From a virus, in the IMG/VR virus record IMGVR_UViG_3300020583_000010, positions 62,001-126,000 of that record: a stretch of 64,000 nucleotides of DNA; one strand, 5' to 3'. The notes beneath the pieces were generated by a model. It did not search any database. It had not been told where the DNA came from and saw only the letters and a program-made list of their open reading frames with translations. The position numbers were made by a program, and so were the translations under genes. How positions within the stretch are numbered: position 1 is the first letter of the stretch; every line of letters begins with the position of its first letter. This document shows positions 32,553 through 39,740 of this stretch, piece by piece.

Positions 32553-32705
32553 GCGGGGCGATCGCAGTGAAGGACGCGGGTAAGAAAAGTGATGCCGCCG
32601 GGAGGCCTTGAAGCATCAGCCCAGCGGCCTTCAATGCGAAGCTCAAGGGACGCTGTGAAGGCGAGGCGGTTGGGTCCGTCCGCCGAAGCGGCGTCCCGCA
32701 TCAAA

Positions 32706-32778
32706 GTCCCTATGGTGCAGCGGCCTAGCACGCAAGACTTTCAATCTTGTGACGTCGGTTCGAATCCGACTAGGGGTG
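32706..32778 (+). tRNA. tRNA-Glu (TTC)
   Basis: Acceptor GTCCCTA/TAGGGGT (two G-T pairs), anticodon stem CAAGA/TCTTG with loop CTTTCAA (anticodon TTC), T-arm GTCGG-TTCGAAT-CCGAC, discriminator G. CCA not encoded. Confidence 0.88.
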
Positions 32779-32856
32779 CGGGACTGGCAACACGACCATC
32801 GATGCGCGGACCGTGAGAACGGATTTTGCGAACTTCACAGGCGTTCAGTCCTTTTT

Positions 32857-32927
32857 GCGGCTGTAACTCAATGGCAGAGTATCTGACTTCCAATCAGACT
32901 ATGCGGGTTCGATTCCCGTCAGCCACT
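32857..32927 (+). tRNA. tRNA-Gly (TCC)
   Basis: Acceptor GCGGCTG/CAGCCAC with one C-A mismatch, anticodon stem TCTGA/TCAGA with loop CTTCCAA (anticodon TCC), T-arm GCGGG-TTCGATT-CCCGT. CCA not encoded. Confidence 0.85.
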
Positions 32928-32968
32928 CGTAGGAAGTGCCGCACAACTCACCTAGGGAGTCAGAAACT

Positions 32969-33181
32969 ATGAGCGAGTTCTACATGTCCGGCCGTTCCAA
33001 CCGTGAAGAGTACGGCATGCGCGGAACAGATTGGGTGGAAGAGTACACGCGGATGATCAACGGGACCGAGTACGAGTTCTCGCGTGTCACGTGGGGAGAC
33101 GGCGCTGTCACCGTTCGCGCGTGGATCGTGGGCGGTTCGGCCTACTACCCGATCCATCAGTGGGGACGTCAGGTCTCCTAG
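32969..33181 (+). CDS. hypothetical G+C-rich small protein
   Basis: 70 residues (EFYMSGRSNREEYGMRG ... VTWGDGAVTVRAWIVGG). AGGGAG precedes the ATG. Codons are G/C-ending, unlike the leftward block. First of six tiny genes behind tRNA-Gly. Confidence 0.7.
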   Translation: MSEFYMSGRSNREEYGMRGTDWVEEYTRMINGTEYEFSRVTWGDGAVTVRAWIVGGSAYYPIHQWGRQVS

Positions 33182-33187
33182 CAGCAA

Positions 33188-33255
33188 GCCTCTAGGGTCA
33201 AGCTTCACAGCAGCGCCTAGAGGCACTTCAAAGGCTCCAATCAGGTGCCTTGAAA
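33188..33255 (+). repeat. two tandem stem-loops in an intergenic leader
   Basis: GCCTCTAGG/CCTAGAGGC (33188-33224), then TTCAAAGGC/GCCTTGAA (33228-33255, one bulged A), just before the ribosome site of the next gene. Terminator-antiterminator or regulatory leader are options. Confidence 0.5.
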
Positions 33256-33270
33256 CAGAAAGGCAATACC

Positions 33271-33399
33271 ATGCGGCGTTATCAGGGCGAGTCGGTTCAG
33301 GTGGTCAACGAGACCACCTATCGCGGCGTCCGCGTTCTCTGCGTCATGTTCAGCGACGGCATGGCCGAGTGGGTTCCCGCCAGCGAGGTGACCAAGTGA
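33271..33399 (+). CDS. hypothetical 42-residue protein
   Basis: MRRYQGESVQVVNETTYRGV followed by a beta-type stretch ending EWVPASEVTK. GAAAGG site; its stop overlaps the next gene's GTG (GTGA). SH3-like feel, function unknown. Confidence 0.65.
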   Translation: MRRYQGESVQVVNETTYRGVRVLCVMFSDGMAEWVPASEVTK

Positions 33400-33584
33400 C
33401 CGGCCTTACCGTAGCCGATCGCTGCGACGCCTGTAGCGCGCAAGCGCTGGTCGCTTTCAGCCGTAGCGCCGGACAGGGCCGTCTCGACCTCTGCGGCCAT
33501 CACGCGCGTCGGTTCGGCGCCAAAATGGCCGAACAGGGATTCACCATCGCCGAGGATCACAGAGAGAGCGTGGTGGCGCGATGA
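33396..33584 (+). CDS. DUF7455-like zinc protein
   Basis: 62 residues, GTG start. RCDACSAQALVAF and LCGHHARRFGAKM give a C-x-x-C ... C-x-H-H zinc layout seen in a small actinobacterial family (DUF7455). A relative, more acidic, is encoded at 48157. Function unknown. Confidence 0.68.
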   Translation: MTGLTVADRCDACSAQALVAFSRSAGQGRLDLCGHHARRFGAKMAEQGFTIAEDHRESVVAR

Positions 33585-33736
33585 CGCGCGTCATCGCCAT
33601 AGGCGTGGCGTGCGCCGTATTCGCCTCTCTCGCCATCGCTGGCATCCTGGCCCTGTCCGTGAGTCAGGCTGACCGGCCTTCCAATCCGTGTGCAGTCATC
33701 GGCATGAGTCACTGCGGCTCTGTCGGCAACAAGTAG
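33581..33736 (+). CDS. small membrane or exported protein
   Basis: 51 residues: hydrophobic segment VIAIGVACAVFASLAIAGIL near the N-terminus, then a short tail with two cysteines (NPCAVIGMSHCGSVG). ATGA overlap with the upstream stop. Confidence 0.65.
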   Translation: MTRVIAIGVACAVFASLAIAGILALSVSQADRPSNPCAVIGMSHCGSVGNK

Positions 33737-33748
33737 GGAGTCTGTTTC

Positions 33749-33916
33749 ATGAACCGTTTCCAGAAAGTCCGCATGGGCGCGGGTTGGGCCGTGTGGGACC
33801 GTGATACCAACCATTTCGTCGCTGATGCGTCCTACGGCAACGAGTACATGGCCGACGCCAAGGTAGAAGTCCTGAACCGCAAGCACGAAGAGCAGAGCAT
33901 GAACAGCCATGCATAA
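33749..33916 (+). CDS. hypothetical 55-residue protein
   Basis: Charged sequence with VRMGAGWAVWDRDTNHFVAD, then a helical tail. GGGAG site upstream. Overlaps the next start by eight bases. Confidence 0.62.
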   Translation: MNRFQKVRMGAGWAVWDRDTNHFVADASYGNEYMADAKVEVLNRKHEEQSMNSHA

Positions 33917-34061
33917 GGCTCATAACCTCTACCACACCGTCAAGGACGCACGTACGTACCGTTCCCGCGTCCGCGCCTACAGAGGTGATGACACGAGCGT
34001 TCTTCGGCCACTCAGCGTCCCCGATCGCATTATGTGGTTCCTGGTCGACTTGGTGTCCTAG
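33909..34061 (+). CDS. hypothetical 50-residue basic protein
   Basis: MHKAHNLYHTVKDARTYRSR with an Arg-rich middle and a hydrophobic end. Last gene before a strong terminator. Confidence 0.6.
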   Translation: MHKAHNLYHTVKDARTYRSRVRAYRGDDTSVLRPLSVPDRIMWFLVDLVS

Positions 34062-34073
34062 GCGTCACAACCG

Positions 34074-34114
34074 AGCCCCGCATCTTGGCCTCGCGGTCAG
34101 GATGCGGGGCTTTT
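34074..34114 (+). terminator. rho-independent terminator
   Basis: AGCCCCGCATC and GATGCGGGGCT form an 11-bp stem followed by TTTT. Ends the 32.9-34.06 kb rightward unit. Confidence 0.85.
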
Positions 34115-34220
34115 CCATGCCCTGACCTATATCAGGGCACTGAGCCGGCAGACAGGGCACTCTAAGGCTCTCGACCGTCGCCCGGGTATGGTCATACGCG
34201 GAGATGCCCGGGAACGTGAG

Positions 34221-34255
34221 AGAGCCGCCCATCGTGCCGAGTGATGGGCGGCTCT
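34221..34255 (-). terminator. stem-loop terminator for the DUF3631-like gene
   Basis: AGAGCCGCCCATC/GATGGGCGGCTCT, a 13-bp perfect stem with a 9-nt loop, downstream of the leftward ATPase gene. No marked T-run. Confidence 0.65.
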
Positions 34256-34340
34256 GTCTCTAGGCTCGCTGTGTAACATGACCGGGGGTGTAACACGGAC
34301 TGGCGTGTAACACGCTTCCAACGTGCGATGCCCGATTTGC

Positions 34341-35498
34341 CTACTGACCAGTGCTTTCGACATCGTCACTTGCCGTAACCGACCAGTGACTCTCGAAATC
34401 GTCCCGCTTGAAGCCTCGCGAGACCTTGTCGCCCACGCGGACCGGAGTCGCTGCGAGCCTGTAAGGAGCGGTAGAGAGCAGCGTGGTCAGTTCCCTCGGC
34501 GCCACACCAGCGTTCGGCCAGATGGTCTCCCATCCCGCGTTGAGCGCATAAAGTCCTTCCACCATGGCGACGGTGGTCATTTTCTCCCTACCGGAGAATA
34601 CGGTCTCAAGATCAGCGACCAGACGCATGGTGAGGGACTCGGGGGATTCCGTACTCTGACCGGTGGACAGTTCCCTGCAAGCCTTTGCGCAGCGCTCAGG
34701 CCACGATCCGCCAGCGACGTTTGCGATTTGAAACAGTGGTTCCCAGACTTCGGCGAGACGGTCCTCTATACCGGCGGGAAGTTCCGGCCAGTTCTCAGTG
34801 ATCGAACCGAGATTGAACCCGACCCACTTGCCGAGGTCCGCATTGATCGCTCGCGCCATGCCGTCATGCAGCCGACTGCGGTACTTCTCACCCTTACCCT
34901 TGGCTTGCTTCATACGGCTAATGATGCACCGCGAGCGAACAGCCGCGAGCGCTTCGGCGGACTGGAATACACGGCCTAGGCCAGCCATGGCCATGGGACC
35001 GAAGATGTCTTGTTCAATCTGCTTTGCGCGCATGACGGTCGCACCCTTGCGGTAGCCTGAGTTGATGACCGACCGCACAATGGATTTGGCCTCGCCCTTG
35101 CCGAACAGGATGTCTACCTCGTCAATCAGGATGACTTTGCGCATTTCGGAGATTCCGGCGACCAGAGCGGCGGGAGTGGGATCGGTGGTGACCTGTCCGT
35201 TGCGCCCGATCAGACGCAACATGTCCAGAGCGAGAGTCTTGCCGCTGGCAGGTTCGTCCGAGATGAAAGCCAGGCGCGGGGAAGAGTCAAACAGCAACTT
35301 TCCCTCCCCATCCACCGCATGCGTGTGCGCAGCCCAGAGTGTCATCACGTCGCGGATTGCGTCCCCGGCAATGAGAAAGCGCGACATGAACTCATGCGCC
35401 GTGTCTAGAGCCTGTCCGTTGTAGGGAACCTGAGCTGTCACCTCTACCGTCTCGGCTTTGAACGTACCCTGTGACGTTCGAGCCTTCACACCTGCCAT
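34341..35498 (-). CDS. DUF3631-like AAA ATPase
   Basis: 385 residues. LAFISDEPASGKTLALDMLR is a variant Walker A (near residue 82); KVILIDEVDILFG is a Walker B with D-E (near 122). A sensor-like Arg region follows (SRCIISRMKQAKG). The layout fits the DUF3631 ATPases of actinobacterial phages and plasmids, related to plasmid replication helicases. G+C-rich codon use differs from the phage replication genes. It may belong to a captured plasmid- or satellite-like module with the DUF932 gene beside it. AAAGGG precedes the ATG. Confidence 0.72.
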   Translation of the reverse strand: MAGVKARTSQGTFKAETVEVTAQVPYNGQALDTAHEFMSRFLIAGDAIRDVMTLWAAHTHAVDGEGKLLFDSSPRLAFISDEPASGKTLALDMLRLIGRNGQVTTDPTPAALVAGISEMRKVILIDEVDILFGKGEAKSIVRSVINSGYRKGATVMRAKQIEQDIFGPMAMAGLGRVFQSAEALAAVRSRCIISRMKQAKGKGEKYRSRLHDGMARAINADLGKWVGFNLGSITENWPELPAGIEDRLAEVWEPLFQIANVAGGSWPERCAKACRELSTGQSTESPESLTMRLVADLETVFSGREKMTTVAMVEGLYALNAGWETIWPNAGVAPRELTTLLSTAPYRLAATPVRVGDKVSRGFKRDDFESHWSVTASDDVESTGQ

Positions 35499-35557
35499 AT
35501 CAATACCCTTTCTCGTGTCCTGACACTCGGCATGCCAGGTACCCCGATCTTCTCACA

Positions 35558-35589
35558 GAAAAACCCCGCCTGTCAAGACAGGCGGGGTT
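35558..35589 (-). terminator. rho-independent terminator of DUF932 gene
   Basis: AACCCCGCCTGTC/GACAGGCGGGGTT, 13-bp stem with a 2-nt centre, followed on the minus strand by a TTTTT run. Separates the DUF932 and DUF3631-like genes into two transcripts. Confidence 0.85.
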
Positions 35590-35603
35590 AATCATAGTCG
35601 CTG

Positions 35604-36728
35604 CTACGCGTTCGCGAGCACGGCGCCCAGCGTGGTGAGCGCGTTGCGGTCGTTCTCACCCATCTTGCCCGAAATCACGTTCTGCATTACGCGATCCTGG
35701 CGCGCCGTCTTGCGGATCGTGGCAACGTGCGTGTTGTACGTGTTGACCGCCTGAAGCACTCCGAGAGCGGTGTTCTTCCACGGCGACACGCGGTCGTCAT
35801 GGAGCCACAGCTCGGACAGGCTCTCACGGTGCTTCTCAGCGACCGTCTTGCCCCGTCCCTCTTCAGTCGGAACCGGGGCGTGAGCGTCGAGGAACTGGGC
35901 CCACTGGGCATCGGTCACGGTCTGCTCAGTCAGAGCCTTGACTTCCGCAGCGAAGTCATCCGCCGCAGCATAGATGATGGCCAGCGCGTCACGCGCCTCA
36001 TCCAACTTCAAGCCGCTGTTCTTCGTGTGCCTCAGCTTGAAGGACTGGTCGCGCTCGGACTGCGCCATTTCCAGGGTATTATCGCAAACCACTGCTTGGA
36101 TCTTACGGCCGTACTGCGTTGCGACAGTGCCGTCGAAAGAGGTGGTCGCGAGCAAGAATGGCCGGAAGTCGAATCCCTCGACGGTCTTGACCGTGTCTTC
36201 CATCTCAACCTGAACCCATGCCACAGCGCCGCCCTTCAGGAGGCCAGCGCTGCCGATCGCGAGTTCACCGGCTCCGGTGTCGAGGATGGAACCGACGTTG
36301 TTGATCAGCCACTCCTGATAGCCGTGACCCTGATAGCCGTCGCTGAAGATGCCCATGACGTGACCGGTGTCGCTGCGCTTCCACGCGGTCTTGTTGGGCA
36401 CGGGCACGAAGTCCGCATCGACGTACACGGGCGAGGGAACCGCGTCCCAAGCGAACAGACGCCCTCGCACGGTCTCTACGGGAAGATGATACCACGCTTC
36501 CCCCCGCTTGTTGGGCACGGGCACGAGGTCCTCACCGTTGTACGCATCGACGTACACGCGCGAGGGAACCGCGTCCCAATCGAACAGACGCTCTCGCACG
36601 GTCTCTACGGGGATGGCGCCCGGAAAGTGGTTGTCGGTGCCCTCGCGGTGGTGCCACGCATTACCGCGCTTGTCGGTGTAGCCCACAAGCGTGTTCTCAT
36701 TGAGCCAAGTGAGGCTTTCCTTGGACAT
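35604..36728 (-). CDS. DUF932 (TIGR03299-type phage/plasmid) protein with internal duplication
   Basis: 374 residues. The C-terminal two-thirds (LATTSFDGTVATQYGRKIQA; VVCDNTLEMAQ; FKLRHTKNSGLKLDEAR) matches the phage/plasmid-like DUF932 family. The N-terminal region carries two nearly identical blocks of about 35 residues: PVETVRERLFDWDAVPSRVY and PVETVRGRLFAWDAVPSPVY, each followed by a VPVPNK segment. This is a recent in-frame tandem duplication at 36400-36620. Function unknown. AGGGAG site; own promoter and terminator. Confidence 0.8.
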   Translation of the reverse strand: MSKESLTWLNENTLVGYTDKRGNAWHHREGTDNHFPGAIPVETVRERLFDWDAVPSRVYVDAYNGEDLVPVPNKRGEAWYHLPVETVRGRLFAWDAVPSPVYVDADFVPVPNKTAWKRSDTGHVMGIFSDGYQGHGYQEWLINNVGSILDTGAGELAIGSAGLLKGGAVAWVQVEMEDTVKTVEGFDFRPFLLATTSFDGTVATQYGRKIQAVVCDNTLEMAQSERDQSFKLRHTKNSGLKLDEARDALAIIYAAADDFAAEVKALTEQTVTDAQWAQFLDAHAPVPTEEGRGKTVAEKHRESLSELWLHDDRVSPWKNTALGVLQAVNTYNTHVATIRKTARQDRVMQNVISGKMGENDRNALTTLGAVLANA

Positions 36729-36771
36729 GCTGTCTCCCTAGGTCTGAGGCCCACAGCTGGGCACGAGCACC

Positions 36772-36801
36772 ATTAGATCATATGGACTACAGATGCGTCA
36801 A
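36772..36801 (-). promoter_or_regulatory. promoter for the DUF932 gene
   Basis: Minus strand TTGACG, 18 bp, TCTAAT, about 45 bp upstream of the ATG at 36728. Confidence 0.5.
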
Positions 36802-37120
36802 GAAACTACTTGACCTGTATCAGTTCATTGATAATGTGCTGGCACTCACTATCTGTAGCCAAAACAGTGAGTCTTACTCACATGATGCTTCCAAGCATCT
36901 TTCTTTCAAAGTAGTGAAATATTGTGACTACTGCATAGAACTGCAAACCTATGAATAAGTATTCAATGAGATTATGTGACTACTTTGCGTGATCTGATGG
37001 CTATTCATGACTAAATACGTGACCAGGGCCGTTCTAAGAGCCTCCCAGGACTAGGGATAGGCAACCACCCTAGGGTTGTACTCAAAGGCCGTTAGGATGG
37101 ATATGCCCAGGTCAGAGGGC
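36802..37120. other. intergenic region with shared motif
   Basis: No credible gene. A+T-rich first half, then at 37001-37024 CTATTCATGACT plus TAAATACGTGACC, the two blocks also present in the RNA-repair leader at 23501. No clear -35/-10 pair was found around it. Confidence 0.5.
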
Positions 37121-37807
37121 CTAGTTAAGATCCCTCACGATACTTTCCGCGATGAACTGAGAGTATGCAGGCGGGATGGCTTCCGCGATCGCTTTTCGAT
37201 CATCAGTCCAGTCGATCCCCATTGCCTGCTGCCACTCGCTGACAGAACCCTTACCTCCACCGCGTCCGTAGACCGCCAAGTAAGGACCCTCATAGTAGAC
37301 ACCGTGTCGCCATCCTCTGGTTCTACCTCTATGAGGCTTGTGCACGATCTGCGGAATAGACAGTCTGCTGAGCCAAAAGTTCCGATGCCGAGTAACTCCC
37401 AAACCGAACGTCTCGCCGCACAGCTTCAAGTCAGGTGGCCTTGGCATCCGTTTGGTTGCCTTACCCGGTGGCTGCTCCAAGATCCACGGCAGGCCTATAT
37501 GATCGAGTGCTGCGACCGTGGGCAATAGTAAATCAGGGTGCTGTGCCGGCCTGTCGGCGTTGGTACCAGCCGTGAGCGGAGAATCGTGCTGGCATGGCGG
37601 CGAAGCGTGGATCACCTGGAATGTCTTCCGAATCCAGTCTGCCCGCTCGTAGAGGAAGCTGACCACGTCAGCTTGTATAAACTGATCCCCGATATACCTG
37701 GGCTGCTCAACGATGTCAACACCCGTGACCTCGAAACCGCCAAGCTGATAGCCTCTGGTCGCTCCCCCTTGACAACAGTACAAATCCAGTAAGGCCAGTC
37801 TGCTCAC
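37121..37807 (-). CDS. C5-cytosine DNA methyltransferase-like protein
   Basis: 228 residues. Motif I ALLDLYCCQGGATRGYQL, motif IV IHASPPCQHDSP with the catalytic Pro-Cys, a motif VI position reading WILEQPPG (E-Q-P instead of E-N-V), motif VIII-like RHRNFWLS, and motif X-like AIPPAYSQFI. Short for the family: the target-recognition domain is minimal. It probably methylates cytosine to protect phage DNA, or is a reduced variant. No partner restriction gene is seen. A second small gene follows its start with a four-base overlap. Confidence 0.82.
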   Translation of the reverse strand: MSRLALLDLYCCQGGATRGYQLGGFEVTGVDIVEQPRYIGDQFIQADVVSFLYERADWIRKTFQVIHASPPCQHDSPLTAGTNADRPAQHPDLLLPTVAALDHIGLPWILEQPPGKATKRMPRPPDLKLCGETFGLGVTRHRNFWLSRLSIPQIVHKPHRGRTRGWRHGVYYEGPYLAVYGRGGGKGSVSEWQQAMGIDWTDDRKAIAEAIPPAYSQFIAESIVRDLN

Positions 37808-38019
37808 TCGTCTTTCAATGCCTCTCTAAGCCGCAGTACCGCAAGCTCAGCCATACCCATAGCCTCTACAGTGGACAACCCGTCAGTAGCTCTAGCCTGA
37901 TAGGTGACACCGTCCTCAACAAGGCACTTCACCACTACCAAGGCTGCTAGAGGAAACTCATTAAGCTCTCCCTCGATAGGAAGACCACAGACATATCTCA
38001 GCTCTTCAGAATTAGGCAT
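37804..38019 (-). CDS. hypothetical protein
   Basis: 71 residues; central stretch LAALVVVKCLVEDGVTYQAR looks like a small alpha-beta fold. Translationally coupled to the methyltransferase. No family recognised. Confidence 0.62.
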   Translation of the reverse strand: MPNSEELRYVCGLPIEGELNEFPLAALVVVKCLVEDGVTYQARATDGLSTVEAMGMAELAVLRLREALKDE

Positions 38020-38545
38020 AGCATTCCCATGAAAGATTGATGTTGACTTTGATTTTATTGTTGATTAGATGTTTTCGGGTACACTCGCCCTATAGTCCCA
38101 AAGCCCAGGTCAGCGGTATATGTGCTGGTCAAAGCTTCAAACTATAGGAACGAGATAGTACCCGCCATACTTGATTTAGAGTGGCTTCCGGGTCCCACTG
38201 AGATGCCCAACCTCAGACATTCGATCAGCTTAAGAGCGCTGTCCGGGAGGCTCCCCTCCCGCGAGGAAATGAAAAAAGGATCAAAGCCTCGACTCTGTAC
38301 GCGACCGTCAGGACCTAACCGAAGTTAGCTAATCGCACAAGAGCCGGGCCCTGATCCGTCTACGTACTTAGATATCATCGACAGATAGATTTCTTTAGCA
38401 GAATTTCGAACGAGATCAATGTCACACGTGGCGGCTCTTGACTTATCTGCTGATCTGTGCTTGCCAGATCAGGACTTGACAGCGCTGCTCAGGTTGCCCT
38501 AGCTTGGAGTCACAGCAGCACGAGTCACAAAACTGATGAGGGTTG
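38020..38545. other. leader/regulatory region of the rightward accessory block
   Basis: No credible gene (a 68-codon ORF at 38122 lacks a ribosome site). Contains TTGACT-17 bp-TAGATG at 38043-38071, an inverted pair CTGATCT/AGATCAG at 38450-38472, and the consensus-like promoter at 38476. Confidence 0.55.
38476..38505 (+). promoter_or_regulatory. promoter of the rightward accessory block
   Basis: TTGACA, 18 bp, TAGCTT (Streptomyces-like TAGnnT -10). The CTGATCT/AGATCAG inverted repeat ends four bases upstream of the -35, a possible operator. Confidence 0.65.
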
Positions 38546-38695
38546 GTGGGTCACGCGGTGGCTACGGTCCCCATTAGGTCTGACACTGCCGCTCGCGCTG
38601 CTCAAATGGTGGCCAAGTATCAGGTAAAACTCCTGAGGCAAGATCCGTCTGTGAGCGGATGGCAGATGCCGTTGGCTAGGGAGTGCCACCCATAA
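38546..38695 (+). CDS. hypothetical 49-residue protein
   Basis: GTG start after GAGGG. The sequence SDTAARAAQMVAKYQVKLLR looks like a real amphipathic helix. No family; start uncertain. Confidence 0.45.
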   Translation: MGHAVATVPIRSDTAARAAQMVAKYQVKLLRQDPSVSGWQMPLARECHP

Positions 38696-38717
38696 TCAAT
38701 CTATCTGAGGAGACACG

Positions 38718-38816
38718 ATGTTCGGAAGCAGGATCGTCACCCGTCAGGTTCGCCGGACCGTCCGTAGGCAGCGCCGCAAGGTTACCCGCGCGGCTGTCCG
38801 GCAGCTCAAGAAGTAG
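38718..38816 (+). CDS. 32-residue Arg/Lys-rich peptide
   Basis: MFGSRIVTRQVRRTVRRQRR continues to KKVTR-like basic sequence; about 40 percent of residues are Arg or Lys. Strong GAGGAG site. Probably nucleic-acid binding, or targets RNA polymerase or ribosome by charge; unproven. Confidence 0.6.
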   Translation: MFGSRIVTRQVRRTVRRQRRKVTRAAVRQLKK

Positions 38817-38822
38817 GTACTC

Positions 38823-39152
38823 ATGCTTAAAATGAACCGCTCTAAGCGCTACAGTCCCGGCTACGAAGCACTCATGGAAGAGGTAAGGCTAACTTGGGAC
38901 CCGCACGATCCGTTCGCCTCAGGCTGCGAATGGCGGTTTGCACTCACGGAAGTCCTCCACTTCGATCACGGAGAGCACGTCCCAGATTACAGCCCCGGCG
39001 CTGTCACTGAGCCGGAGGCGCACAGCTACGCGGTAGAAGCTGTACGTGACCTTCTCAAGTATCATGAAACGACCACGGAGGATCTTCGCGCAGTGCTCGG
39101 CGTGCTCAACCGTCACCGTGAATGGCTTCGGATACTCGGAAGGGACTACTAG
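38823..39152 (+). CDS. hypothetical protein
   Basis: 109 residues; EVRLTWDPHDPFASGCEWRF then a helical C-terminus (LRAVLGVLNRHREWLRILGR). No family recognised. Confidence 0.65.
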   Translation: MLKMNRSKRYSPGYEALMEEVRLTWDPHDPFASGCEWRFALTEVLHFDHGEHVPDYSPGAVTEPEAHSYAVEAVRDLLKYHETTTEDLRAVLGVLNRHREWLRILGRDY

Positions 39153-39153
39153 G

Positions 39154-39285
39154 ATGACATCATTCGTCCGTTGCCTGAAGTGCCGCAAGCGTGTTATTCT
39201 CGGTAGAGAGAACTTCGTAGGCACATCGAACGGTTACTATCACTCGGCTTGTATGCCGTGGCCGCCCAAGACTGAGGAGAGCTGA
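39154..39285 (+). CDS. 43-residue zinc-binding protein
   Basis: VRCLKCRKRVILGRENFVG then YYHSACMPW: a C-x-x-C ... H-x3-C knuckle. Starts right after the upstream stop with GGAAGGG upstream. Confidence 0.62.
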   Translation: MTSFVRCLKCRKRVILGRENFVGTSNGYYHSACMPWPPKTEES

Positions 39286-39287
39286 TT

Positions 39288-39521
39288 ATGGAGCTTAAGG
39301 AAAACCACCGACGCGCTCTGCGCTACGTCGCTAAGAACCACGTTCATGTATCCAATAATGGCACCAGCGACTCGCGAGCCGTCTCCGGTCCCGCAGTGAA
39401 GGAGCTCACCCGCGCAGGTCTCCTAGCCAAGAATGGAGCCGCTTGGCGGTTCGTCGGTGGAAGGCGCTACCGGCGTCTGGTTGTCACTCAAGCCGGGTTC
39501 GACCTGCTCACCTCGAAGTAA
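39288..39521 (+). CDS. small winged-helix-like protein
   Basis: 77 residues; ALRYVAKNHVHVSNNG, VKELTRAGLLAKNGAAWRF and a basic RRYRRLVVTQAGFDLL end fit a minimal winged helix, so a DNA-binding regulator is possible. Assignment tentative. Confidence 0.55.
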   Translation: MELKENHRRALRYVAKNHVHVSNNGTSDSRAVSGPAVKELTRAGLLAKNGAAWRFVGGRRYRRLVVTQAGFDLLTSK

Positions 39522-39560
39522 GAAAGGACTACTTATCAACCTGCTCAAGAAACACGACAA

Positions 39561-39710
39561 GTGGATGAGCAGAGTGAGCAGAAAGAAGAACTGTTGCAAC
39601 TACTGATAGATGTACTTTGTGTTGTCATCCCTGTAGGCATCATAGGGCCTTTCATGTGGTTTAATGGAAGCACTAGGAAAGCCAACATTAAGAAAAGGAA
39701 TTCATCATGA
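39561..39710 (+). CDS. small membrane protein, start uncertain
   Basis: 49 residues from a GTG: acidic N-terminus EQSEQKEELLQLL, hydrophobic DVLCVVIPVGIIGPFMWFN, basic tail. No clear ribosome site, but the hydrophobic segment and tail are gene-like. Confidence 0.45.
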   Translation: MDEQSEQKEELLQLLIDVLCVVIPVGIIGPFMWFNGSTRKANIKKRNSS

Positions 39711-39740
39711 TGCTTCGAGTCACCTATGAGAGGCTCCATA

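Larger units (their letters stand above)
31195..32705. other. 1.5-kb stretch without a convincing gene
   Basis: Several ORFs on both strands are open here, but their proteins are Cys-, His-, Thr- and Pro-rich with no ribosome sites and no coupling. The plus strand from about 31600 to 32140 is strikingly rich in G and T. Direct repeats lie at 31386-31487 and 31667-31722. From about 32200 to 32705 the sequence becomes G+C-rich with stems, including the compact fold at 32510. Origin of replication, packaging or terminus signal, or a long structured RNA are all possible. Confidence 0.6.

Noticed and set aside
32336-32731. 131-codon leftward ORF in the G+C-rich gap
   Set aside because: High G+C keeps frames open; it runs into tRNA-Glu on the other strand and shows no protein-like pattern.
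34323-34979. 218-codon rightward ORF
   Set aside because: Antisense to the DUF3631-like ATPase with recognisable Walker motifs.
35727-36776. 349-codon rightward ORF
   Set aside because: Antisense shadow of the DUF932 gene, whose protein matches a known family; long only because of high G+C.
38122-38328. 68-codon rightward ORF in the leader region
   Set aside because: No ribosome site, no overlap with genes, and promoter-like elements lie downstream of it.
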